NCBI GenBank assembly: GCA_902495325.1
Contig: CABUWK010000052.1
Coordinates: 1-11,758 of the forward strand
Direction: 5' to 3'
DNA from: an uncultured Acidiphilium sp.
Lineage (GTDB): Bacteria; Bacillota; Clostridia; Christensenellales; Borkfalkiaceae
DNA: 11,758 nt
A program made the translations under genes and the position numbers. The notes under the pieces are model-generated. The model was not told the DNA's origin. It saw only the letters and a list, made by a program, of their open reading frames with translations, and made no database searches. Below, piece after piece: positions 1-5,959 of the stretch (the stretch's first letter is position 1; each line of letters starts with the position of its first letter).

Positions 1-663
1 GTGATACCGGCTTATTACAAAGGGAAAGAAGTTCAGGTTGGTTATGTGTCTCAGAATTGGCCGCCTCAGAGGTTTTCTCTGTCTTTAACGAATGTTTCGT
101 GCGTCTATTTCCCATTCGGAAATTATGATGAATCTATTATGGGCGATGTTATTCCGTACGGAAACGATCTGGATCTCGAAACGATTTATTATTGTGGGGA
201 TTGGATGGTGTCTATTGAGCAATTGCTTGAAAAGGAGGATAAGAAGAATGCTATTCTCTATTGCAAATATCCTGCTTTTTTATTCCGAAAAAAGAGAATA
301 GGTATGTACTCGTCAGAGACGGTATCTATGGAGAATGATTATACGATGCTTGTGACGTTAACCTTTAAATCGCCAAGATTAATTGTATATCAATACCGAA
401 TCCGAGTGGCAAACACGGCATATATGTTCAATTATGACGGAGAACCGAACGGCGGATACTTTTTCATCAATAATTTTGATTGGGGAAAGAAGATCGATCC
501 TGCGCCGTATATGCCGATGCGAAACGGATACGATTTTAAGGGGTGGTATAAAGAGCCTGAATGTATCAACTTATGGAATTTCGATTCCGATACCATGCCG
601 CAGGAAAGTGAAATCGGGGAAAACCCCGAAACGAAACTGTACGCAGGCTGGGAAAAGAAATAA
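1..663 (+). CDS. Surface protein with Listeria-Bacteroides repeat, 5' end missing
   Basis: The reading frame is open from the first base and ends at TAA 661-663. The GTG at base 1 is not the start: the visible protein begins VIPAYYKGKEV, which aligns with residues 75 onward of the next gene (YLPAYYKGEEV), so about 75 N-terminal residues, probably including a signal peptide, lie outside the window. The IPAYYKGKEV motif resembles the opening strand of BspA-type leucine-rich repeats (IPxxYNGKPV), but the expected LRR cycles are not clear. The C-terminal 80 residues (NGYDFKGWYKEPEC, then TKLYAGWEKK) have the GY-F-GWY...LYAGW pattern of the Listeria-Bacteroides repeat, a small beta-grasp fold found in exported surface proteins. 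The gene is a paralogue of the one 20 bp downstream and probably shares its transcript. It is AT-rich compared with the window after 1.8 kb. A surface or adhesive role is inference. Confidence 0.8.
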   Translation: MIPAYYKGKEVQVGYVSQNWPPQRFSLSLTNVSCVYFPFGNYDESIMGDVIPYGNDLDLETIYYCGDWMVSIEQLLEKEDKKNAILYCKYPAFLFRKKRIGMYSSETVSMENDYTMLVTLTFKSPRLIVYQYRIRVANTAYMFNYDGEPNGGYFFINNFDWGKKIDPAPYMPMRNGYDFKGWYKEPECINLWNFDSDTMPQESEIGENPETKLYAGWEKK

Positions 664-668
664 TATCG

Positions 669-674
669 AAGGAG
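669..674 (+). promoter_or_regulatory. Ribosome binding site deciding the lipoprotein start
   Basis: AAGGAG is 3 nt from an ATG at 678 and 9 nt from the ATG at 684. The second spacing is normal, so translation should begin MKTAKN rather than MIMKTAKN. The short gap after the upstream stop (661-663) suggests coupled translation of the two paralogues. Confidence 0.7.
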
Positions 675-683
675 AAAATGATT

Positions 684-1610
684 ATGAAAACGGCGAAAAA
701 TAAAATATTAACAACCATTCCCAGTATCGTTTTGATTATAAGTCTTTTGGTTTGTGGCGGTTGTGAAACACACCCACCTGCTTATAGAAAAATAGAGGAA
801 AAAGATGAAACCGACGGGCAGTTTTATTTCTATTATGACGATGAATACTTACACGGGTATGCAATTACCGGCGATATGGAAGAAAACAACCCGGAAGTTA
901 TGTATTTGCCTGCATATTACAAGGGAGAAGAGGTTAAACAAGTTTTTTACACGACTCCGATCAGCCATTTCGGGATGATGCAAAAAACTTTTGGTCCAAG
1001 TTTTAAAAACGTTAAAAAACTTTACGTTGCTTTTAGTCCTTTAACGCATAATTTTAAAATCAGTGGAGTCAATGATCCTTGTGTAGTTCATGAAATATAC
1101 TATGCGGGAGTAACACTTCCAAAGTCAGAACCTGAGCTATGGCATATGTTGTTTGAACGTAATTTTCTATCCGAGGATCGAATATTTTACTTTCAGGAAG
1201 ACTTTCTTTCATATGTTGTAGCAATCTTAAAAAATTGGTATTCTATAAGCAAATATTCTGTTTGGAAAGATTTTTGTGATAAAACGACTTTATCAAATTA
1301 TAATGACGACACGTTAAGATCTACAATTACTTTTTATAAAGCAAATATCGTTTTTCGTTTTAATTATGAAAACAGCCCGAACAACGACGTGTTTTTTGTA
1401 GACAATTCCGAATATGGCGGAACGATAAGAAATACGCCTTATAATCCTATAAGAAACGGATATAAATTTACGGGTTGGTTTAAAGAAGCGGAATGTGTAA
1501 ACAAATGGAATTTCGACACGGGTACTTTACCGCCCGTTGATTCAGACGAAGAAGGTAACGTAACCGAGTTTATAGAGACGAAACTTTATGCCGGTTGGCA
1601 GAAAAATTAA
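684..1610 (+). CDS. Putative lipoprotein with Listeria-Bacteroides repeat
   Basis: 308 aa. An ATG at 678 is also in frame, but ATG 684 lies 9 nt after the Shine-Dalgarno AAGGAG (669-674), so 684 is preferred. The N-terminus is a classic export signal: MKTAKNK, then a hydrophobic stretch to residue 23, then CGGC. Cys27 is the likely lipidated residue, although Cys at -3 is an unusual lipobox. Residues 58-85 (HGYAITGDM...YLPAYYKGEEV) resemble the YAITGY...VIPxxYNGKPV start of BspA-type LRR domains. The middle of the protein is unrecognised and rich in aromatic residues. The last ~85 residues hold one Listeria-Bacteroides repeat (RNGYKFTGWFKEAEC, TKLYAGWQKN). It is paralogous to the gene 20 bp upstream, best conserved at the C-terminus, with a diverged middle. 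Probably anchored on the outer face of the cytoplasmic membrane; ligand unknown. AT-rich relative to the rest of the window. Confidence 0.85.
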   Translation: MKTAKNKILTTIPSIVLIISLLVCGGCETHPPAYRKIEEKDETDGQFYFYYDDEYLHGYAITGDMEENNPEVMYLPAYYKGEEVKQVFYTTPISHFGMMQKTFGPSFKNVKKLYVAFSPLTHNFKISGVNDPCVVHEIYYAGVTLPKSEPELWHMLFERNFLSEDRIFYFQEDFLSYVVAILKNWYSISKYSVWKDFCDKTTLSNYNDDTLRSTITFYKANIVFRFNYENSPNNDVFFVDNSEYGGTIRNTPYNPIRNGYKFTGWFKEAECVNKWNFDTGTLPPVDSDEEGNVTEFIETKLYAGWQKN

Positions 1611-1679
1611 ACAAAAGGGATTATAAAAACGGAAGCAACTTTGCCGAGGGGGCTCAAGGCATATTCCTGTAATTATAAT

Positions 1680-1752
1680 AAACCATATCATTTTGAGATC
1701 CTTCCCGGGCAGGTTTCTACTGTCGGGTCAGGATGACAAAATGATATGGTTT
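1680..1752. repeat. Palindromic repeat element between convergent genes
   Basis: The outer arms AAACCATATCATTTTG (1680-1695) and CAAAATGATATGGTTT (1737-1752) are exact reverse complements, 16 bp each. Inside them, ATCCT (1698-1702) pairs with AGGAT (1730-1734), CCCG (1704-1707) with CGGG (1724-1727), and CAG (1710-1712) with CTG (1720-1722), leaving a loop of about 7 nt. The whole 73 bp therefore folds into one long imperfect hairpin. The GAGATCCTT...CAGGATGAC core resembles, from memory, dispersed palindromic repeats seen in gut Firmicutes and other bacteria. It lies between the lipoprotein gene (stop 1610) and the LysR gene (stop 1806), where it could end transcription from both sides. The arms end in T-rich sequence on both strands. 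No other copy is visible in this window. Confidence 0.75.
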
Positions 1753-1805
1753 TACGTGTTACGATCAAAAGAACAAACGTCGTTGCCGGACGACGGGAAT
1801 GGCGT

Positions 1806-2687
1806 TCATGTTTCGGCAGAGGCAAGACGGATAAATTCCGTAAGCAAAGGAGTGGCAAATTTATTCCTGTGGCAAACAAGCTGTCCGTACATAACGATTT
1901 CCGGGCAATCGGCGTCAAGCATGGCAAGGGTGCCTTCTTTTACGAGCGGGGCAATGACGTATTCGGGTAAAAAGGAGATTCCTTTGCCCGCGGCGACGAA
2001 TCGTGTGATGACGCCCGTATTGCCGATTTCCAGAAACGGGTGGATGGCAAGCCCCTGTTTTGCAAGGATCTGTTCCATCGCATAGCGGTAATTTACTCCT
2101 TTTTCGGTCAGAAACCACGGCTCTTCCAGAAGCCTTTTCAAGGGGATTTTCTTTTCCTTGGCAAGCGGATCGTTTGCCGCGGCGGTGAAGTGGATCCTGA
2201 TCGGCTTTTCGAAAGCTTTCACCCATTCGGGAAGGTAGATCTTGCGGTCGAGAAAGTAAACGGCGTCCACCTCGTTTCGTTTCAGCTTTTCCAACAGTTC
2301 CGTAACGTCTCCCGTGGCAACTTCGATTTCCGCTTTCGGAAAGCTCTCTTTCAAAGCGGCGAAAATGCGCGGCAAAACGCTGATCGCATACGATTCTCCC
2401 GTGCCGATCCGCAGTTTTCCCCCCTTATCATCCGTGCGGTTTACCGCCTGTTTCGCGCTTTTCATCAGTTCCGTTGCCTCTATGGCGTAAGGCAAAAGCC
2501 GTTCGCCCGCTTCCGTCAGGCGGATTCTCCTGCCGATCCGTTCGAAAAGAGGTGCGCCGAGTTCCTTTTCCAGTTGTTTGATCTGCATCGTGACGGCAGA
2601 TTGCGTGTATCCGAGCGTTTCCGCCGTCCTTGTGAAGTTCCCGAGTTCCGTAATTTTCAAAAACGTGGCGAGATTCCGCAGCTCCAT
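1806..2687 (-). CDS. LysR-family transcriptional regulator
   Basis: 293 aa, the normal length for the family. The N-terminal winged helix-turn-helix is clear: MELRNLATFLKITELGNFTR, then TAETLGYTQSAVTMQIKQLE, then GAPLFERIGRRIRLTEAGE (residues 1-65). A linker helix follows, and the effector-binding domain starts near residue 90 (GGKLRIGTGESYAISVLPRI) and runs to the end. ATG 2687 is chosen because the HTH begins at residue 1 and an AGGTG ribosome binding site precedes it. It is transcribed divergently from the decarboxylase at 2796, the usual arrangement in which a LysR protein controls both itself and its target from the shared intergenic region. The effector, probably the enzyme's substrate or a related amino acid, is inference. 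Confidence 0.95.
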   Translation of the reverse strand: MELRNLATFLKITELGNFTRTAETLGYTQSAVTMQIKQLEKELGAPLFERIGRRIRLTEAGERLLPYAIEATELMKSAKQAVNRTDDKGGKLRIGTGESYAISVLPRIFAALKESFPKAEIEVATGDVTELLEKLKRNEVDAVYFLDRKIYLPEWVKAFEKPIRIHFTAAANDPLAKEKKIPLKRLLEEPWFLTEKGVNYRYAMEQILAKQGLAIHPFLEIGNTGVITRFVAAGKGISFLPEYVIAPLVKEGTLAMLDADCPEIVMYGQLVCHRNKFATPLLTEFIRLASAET

Positions 2688-2714
2688 ATTTCACCTATCA
2701 AAAAAATTGATTGT

Positions 2715-2733
2715 ATTCATTAAAATAATGAAT
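2715..2733. promoter_or_regulatory. Candidate LysR operator dyad
   Basis: ATTCATT (2715-2721) and AATGAAT (2727-2733) form a perfect inverted repeat around AAAAT in the 108-bp region between the divergent LysR and decarboxylase genes. AT-rich dyads of this spacing match the general LysR-box pattern (T-N11-A core). The dyad touches the proposed -35 box of the decarboxylase promoter and overlaps a TACAAT sequence (minus strand, 2715-2710) that could be the -10 box of the regulator gene. A bound protein could thus control both directions. Confidence 0.6.
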
Positions 2734-2762
2734 TTTACAAATGGTTGAAAATATGGTATCAT
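2734..2762 (+). promoter_or_regulatory. Sigma-A-type promoter of the decarboxylase gene
   Basis: TTTACA (2734-2739) is followed after 17 bp by TATCAT (2757-2762). Transcription would begin near 2769, leaving a short leader that contains the AAGGAG ribosome binding site (2780-2785). The -35 box abuts the dyad at 2715-2733, which is consistent with control by the divergent LysR protein. Confidence 0.55.
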
Positions 2763-2795
2763 AGAATACGGAATTTGTCAAGGAGACGGAGCAGG

Positions 2796-4208
2796 GTGAA
2801 CAACAAAACGAACGAAGAAATCGGAGAACTCGCGCGCGATTTTGTGGCGCGCACGGTGGAATTTTATAACGAACTGGAAGATAAGCCCTTTTTCATGCCC
2901 GTGGAAACGACCACCCGTGACGAGCTGAACGGGGAAACCGTGCCGAAAAAGGGCAGAAACGCGAAAGAGGTTTACGAGGAGTTGCTTGCGGACGTATATT
3001 CGCACGTGCTGTTTTCTCAGCACCCGCGCGCGTTTGCCTGCGTGCCTTCCACCGCGTCTCTTTTGTCCTGGATGGGAGACGTGATGACGAACGCTTTCAA
3101 TCCCCATGCGGCATGCAAGGTGAATGCGCCCGCGGCGGATCTGATCGAGAAAAAACTCGTTCGCTGGATGGCGGATCGCGCCGGCTATCCGGAAACGGCG
3201 GGCGGTATTTTCGTTTCGGGCGGATCGGTTGCGAACCTCACCGCGCTGACTGCCGCAAGAGATGCGAAACTGACGAGGGAAACGAGAGAAAAAGCCGTTA
3301 TTTACATTTCGGGGCAGACGCACGCCTCGGTGGCGAAAGGGTTGCATATCATCGGTTTTTACGAAGAACAGATCCGCAAAGTTCCTTGCGACCCGCTTTA
3401 CCGCATGGATACGGACGCTTTGAAACGCATGGTCGAAAAGGACGTTGCCGATGGAATGGTTCCCTTTGCCGTCGTCGGGTCGGCGGGAACGACGAACACG
3501 GGCAGTGTGGATCCTTTGCGCAAAATCGCGGAGATCTGCAAACAATACGGCATGTGGATGCATGTGGACGGTGCGTACGGTGCGACGGCGCTTTTGTCGG
3601 AAACGGAAAAGAAGAAGCTGGACGGTATCGAGCTTTCGGACAGTTTAAGCTGGGACGCGCACAAATGGATGTTGCAGACTTACGGATGCAGCCTTGTTCT
3701 CGTGCGGGATAAAAACGATCTCGTTCACAGTTTCGCCGCTCACCCGGAATATCTGAAAGATGCCGAAAGCTCTCCCGACAGCGTGGAATTCTGGGATCTC
3801 GGTCCCGAACTGACGAGACCCTCGCGCAGTCTGAAACTGTGGTTCACGCTGCAGGTTCTCGGCAGCGAAGAAATGGGGCGCGTGGTCGATCACGGGTGCA
3901 GGCTGGCTTCGCTTGCGGAAAAAAAGGTTTCTTCTTTCCGCGGGTGGGAGATCATTTCGCCCGCTTGTCTCGGTATCGTGAATTTCCGTTTTGCTCCGGA
4001 AGAAATCGCGGACGAAGCGCGACGCGACGAGATAAATTGCCGCATCGCGAAAGAAATTACGGAAAGCGGTTTCGCGCAGATTTATACCACGGAACTTTCG
4101 GGGCACAAAGTGCTGAGAATGTGCGCCATTCATCCCGAAACGACGGATCGGGATATCGAGGAAACACTGAACCGTCTTGCCCGGCATGCATTAAACCTGA
4201 TAAAATAA
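2796..4208 (+). CDS. Group II PLP-dependent amino acid decarboxylase
   Basis: 470 aa from GTG 2796, chosen because AAGGAG (2780-2785) stands 10 nt upstream; the in-frame TTG at 2745 would lie within the promoter. The family is the pyridoxal-dependent decarboxylases that include aromatic-L-amino-acid/tyrosine, glutamate and 2,4-diaminobutyrate decarboxylases. Visible hallmarks: SGGSVANL (141-148, phosphate loop), SGQTHAS with His176 stacking on the cofactor, SAGTTNTGSVDP (229-240), HVDGAYG with Asp258 contacting the pyridine nitrogen, and SWDAHKW with Lys290 as the Schiff-base lysine. RPSRSLKLWF (341-350) resembles the corresponding segment of aromatic amino acid decarboxylases. All catalytic residues are present, so the enzyme should be active in the cytoplasm, releasing CO2 and an amine. 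Substrate cannot be read from sequence; aromatic amino acids are a reasonable first guess. No amine/amino acid antiporter is adjacent. Confidence 0.9.
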   Translation: MNNKTNEEIGELARDFVARTVEFYNELEDKPFFMPVETTTRDELNGETVPKKGRNAKEVYEELLADVYSHVLFSQHPRAFACVPSTASLLSWMGDVMTNAFNPHAACKVNAPAADLIEKKLVRWMADRAGYPETAGGIFVSGGSVANLTALTAARDAKLTRETREKAVIYISGQTHASVAKGLHIIGFYEEQIRKVPCDPLYRMDTDALKRMVEKDVADGMVPFAVVGSAGTTNTGSVDPLRKIAEICKQYGMWMHVDGAYGATALLSETEKKKLDGIELSDSLSWDAHKWMLQTYGCSLVLVRDKNDLVHSFAAHPEYLKDAESSPDSVEFWDLGPELTRPSRSLKLWFTLQVLGSEEMGRVVDHGCRLASLAEKKVSSFRGWEIISPACLGIVNFRFAPEEIADEARRDEINCRIAKEITESGFAQIYTTELSGHKVLRMCAIHPETTDRDIEETLNRLARHALNLIK

Positions 4209-4249
4209 GCGATTAAACAACTTATCAGCTGACTTTTTATGTGGTTTAA

Positions 4250-4274
4250 AAAACGACCCCTTAAGGGTCGTTTT
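4250..4274. terminator. Bidirectional rho-independent terminator
   Basis: AAAACGACCC (4250-4259) pairs exactly with GGGTCGTTTT (4265-4274) around CTTAA. A-rich sequence lies before it and T-rich after it, so it can end the decarboxylase transcript from the left and the PHP-gene transcript (stop at 4288) from the right. Confidence 0.9.
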
Positions 4275-4287
4275 AATTTTGATCTTT

Positions 4288-4980
4288 TCAATCCTGTTTT
4301 TTCGTGACGACGGTTATTTTGCCTTTTCCGGTTTTTAACCTCTGAACGAAATCCCGTTCGTCCGTGAGGGGAGAATCGAACGCCATTCCAGCAAATACCG
4401 TCTGCGAGGTATGGTGACTGTCCGATCCCGCCGTTTTTATCAGGTCGTAAGCGTCGGCGTAGACGTCGGCAAGGCGGTTGATTTTTTCGCTCCGGCAAGC
4501 GTTCATCGTTTCCATTCCGTCCACGTCGAGCGGGTAAAGACGGATGTGATCGATATACGGATCGTCGCGGAAAGGGTGCGCCTGCGAGACGAACGCGCCT
4601 TCCTTTTTTACATAGGCGATACAGCGGCGAACGTCGAGCCGGGGAAAGTCCTCGCTTTGCTTTTCGTACCATTCGGGAGAAAGCCCGTAAAAGAGGAAGT
4701 CTGTTCCGAGATAGGAATATTCGATCCCGAAAAAAACGGACAGACCGCGTTTTTCGGCAAGGGTTTTCAACGCGTAATAATTTTCGCCGTAACGCCCGAT
4801 CCGTTCTTTGTAAGAAAGTCCTTTCGGGATCGCGGTATTGCCGTTCAGAAAATGTTCGGTAAGGAAAATCCCCGTAAAACCGAGGGAAAGGTATTCGTCG
4901 ATCAGTTCTTCGTGAGAACAGCTTGCGCAAAGGCTTCCGACGGCGGAATGAACATGGGTGTCGTATAAAAACATGGGCAT
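4288..4980 (-). CDS. PHP-domain metal-dependent phosphoesterase
   Basis: 230 aa. The full set of PHP metal-binding motifs is present: DTHVH (Asp7, His9, His11), TEH (41-43), GIE (Glu87), QAHP (His135) and SDSHH (Asp187, His189). These ligands coordinate two or three metal ions in this TIM-barrel-like fold. No polymerase or histidinol-phosphate-specific extension is visible, so it is a stand-alone PHP hydrolase acting on an unknown phosphoester in the cytoplasm. The start ATG 4980 follows the stop of the upstream zinc peptidase gene by only 4 nt, and its weak AAGAGA ribosome binding site lies in that gene's last codons. Translation is therefore probably coupled. A second ATG two codons in (4974) is possible. 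It ends just before the shared terminator at 4250-4274. Confidence 0.88.
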   Translation of the reverse strand: MPMFLYDTHVHSAVGSLCASCSHEELIDEYLSLGFTGIFLTEHFLNGNTAIPKGLSYKERIGRYGENYYALKTLAEKRGLSVFFGIEYSYLGTDFLFYGLSPEWYEKQSEDFPRLDVRRCIAYVKKEGAFVSQAHPFRDDPYIDHIRLYPLDVDGMETMNACRSEKINRLADVYADAYDLIKTAGSDSHHTSQTVFAGMAFDSPLTDERDFVQRLKTGKGKITVVTKKQD

Positions 4981-4984
4981 AAAT

Positions 4985-5707
4985 TTATCTCTTTTTGCGG
5001 GACGAGGAGATCAGAAGGAGGAACCGCAGAAGATATAAGAAGGAAACGACAAGGGACGCAACGTAAGTGAGCGCGGCGGCGGTAAGAACTTTTCTCGCTC
5101 CGCGGAGTTCGTCTTTTTCGAGAACTTCGGATTGTTTCAGCATGGTAAGCGCTCTGCCGGAGGCATTGAGCTCCACGGGAAGGGTAAGCAATGCGAAGAT
5201 CGTGGAAAGAGAATACAGCAGAATGCCGAACGTGAGAATGTACGTCCCCGCATTCTGCGTACCGGCAAGCACCCATTCGAGGATCAGCCCGAGAATGGCA
5301 ACGGGCACCGCAAGCCGGGAACCGATATTGGTGATCGGAACGAGAATCGAGCGCAGGCGCAGAAGGATCGATCCGGAATGTTTCTGGCAGGCATGTCCGC
5401 ATTCGTGCGCGGCTACGCCGAGCGCGGCAATGCTCGATTTTCCGTAAACCGATTCGGAAAGGCTGAGAACGTCCGTCGAAGGATTGTAGTTGTCGGTGAG
5501 ATCGCCGGGGATGCTCTGCACGATCACGCCGTTACAGTCGTTTTTTTCGAGAAGCATTTCGCTCATTTCGTTTGCGACCCAGCCCGATCTCGACTGAACG
5601 GAAGAATATTTTTTAAACGTCGTTTTAACCAGAATCTGCGCAACAAAGGCAAGGATGATGCCGGGGATCAGTAAAATGAAAGATCCGTAATAGAGAATGG
5701 TAAACAA
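4985..5707 (-). CDS. YugP-type membrane zinc metallopeptidase
   Basis: 240 aa from TTG 5707. This start is chosen because GAGGTG lies 5 nt upstream and because family members begin directly with the first membrane helix (here FTILYYGSFILLIPGIILA). The frame stays open upstream to 5959, but that part reads as arginine/proline-rich non-coding sequence. HECGH (101-105) is the HExxH zinc site, preceded by the family signature SIPGDLTDNYNP...LSLSESVYGKSSIAALGVAA. Glu179 in LPVELNASGRA is a likely third ligand by family pattern. Hydrophobic segments at about 3-25, 122-150, 155-178 and 212-234 make it an integral membrane protein. Length agrees with the neutral zinc metallopeptidase family (about 225-240 aa), whose substrates are unknown. 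It is first in a two-gene operon with the PHP gene. Confidence 0.92.
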   Translation of the reverse strand: MFTILYYGSFILLIPGIILAFVAQILVKTTFKKYSSVQSRSGWVANEMSEMLLEKNDCNGVIVQSIPGDLTDNYNPSTDVLSLSESVYGKSSIAALGVAAHECGHACQKHSGSILLRLRSILVPITNIGSRLAVPVAILGLILEWVLAGTQNAGTYILTFGILLYSLSTIFALLTLPVELNASGRALTMLKQSEVLEKDELRGARKVLTAAALTYVASLVVSFLYLLRFLLLISSSRKKR

Positions 5708-5924
5708 TGTATCACCTCGTTCGGTTGTAGTATAAGCGTTTTCCTGCGGAAAATGCGGGATCCGGGCGGCACGGCAGCCCCGTTGATTGACGGGCGGTTG
5801 TATCGGCTCCGTTTTTCGTTGCGGCGCGTTCCGGTTTGTCATTTCGCGGCGGGCGCGTTCCGGTTTGTTCCCGGAAAAATGCGCCCGTTCCCTTTTCCCG
5901 TTTTCCGTACGGCGAAAACTTATC
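5708..5924 (-). other. Long leader of the zinc peptidase operon
   Basis: About 217 nt separate the predicted transcription start (near 5924, minus strand) from the TTG at 5707. The leader holds two exact 17-bp direct repeats (plus-strand GGCGCGTTCCGGTTTGT at 5823-5839 and 5852-5868, period 29). It also holds a 6-bp inverted repeat, TTTTCC/GGAAAA (5739-5753), shortly before the ribosome binding site. No known riboswitch consensus is recognised and no credible small gene is seen. Confidence 0.5.
5823..5868. repeat. Two 17-bp direct repeats, period 29
   Basis: GGCGCGTTCCGGTTTGT occurs at 5823-5839 and again at 5852-5868, separated by 12 bp. Two copies only. They lie in the transcribed leader of the zinc peptidase operon and may be a local duplication or a pair of binding sites. 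Confidence 0.7.
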
Positions 5925-5930
5925 GGGTTT

Positions 5931-5959
5931 ATTTTACCATGTATGATCCTGTTTGTCAA
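5931..5959 (-). promoter_or_regulatory. Strong sigma-A-type promoter of the peptidase/PHP operon
   Basis: On the minus strand TTGACA (5959-5954) is followed by exactly 17 bp and TAAAAT (5936-5931), with a TGG before the -10 box as in extended -10 promoters. The -35 box lies in the last codons of the upstream 313-aa gene and the -10 box covers its TAA stop (5936-5934). The downstream operon can thus be expressed independently of that gene. Confidence 0.75.

Noticed and set aside
1..3. GTG at base 1 as a true start codon
   Set aside because: Alignment with the downstream paralogue shows that this codon corresponds to residue 74-75, so the gene is cut by the window edge.
1630..1660. Small hairpin GCCGAG/CTC..GGC after the lipoprotein gene as a terminator
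   Set aside because: The stem is short with a bulge and there is no T tract. The palindrome at 1680-1752 is the better candidate for ending transcription.
5728..5734. Second promoter for the peptidase gene with TATACT as -10 box
   Set aside because: No acceptable -35 sequence at 16-18 bp. The promoter at 5931-5959 is far stronger.
5823..5868. CRISPR-like repeat
   Set aside because: Only two 17-bp copies with a 12-bp gap, too few and too short, and no cas genes nearby.
5708..5959. N-terminal extension of the zinc peptidase from ATG 5959 or ATG 5842
   Set aside because: The extension is low-complexity and arginine/proline-rich, lacks a ribosome binding site, and ATG 5959 lies upstream of the predicted transcription start. 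Family members begin at the membrane helix, and TTG 5707 has GAGGTG in front.
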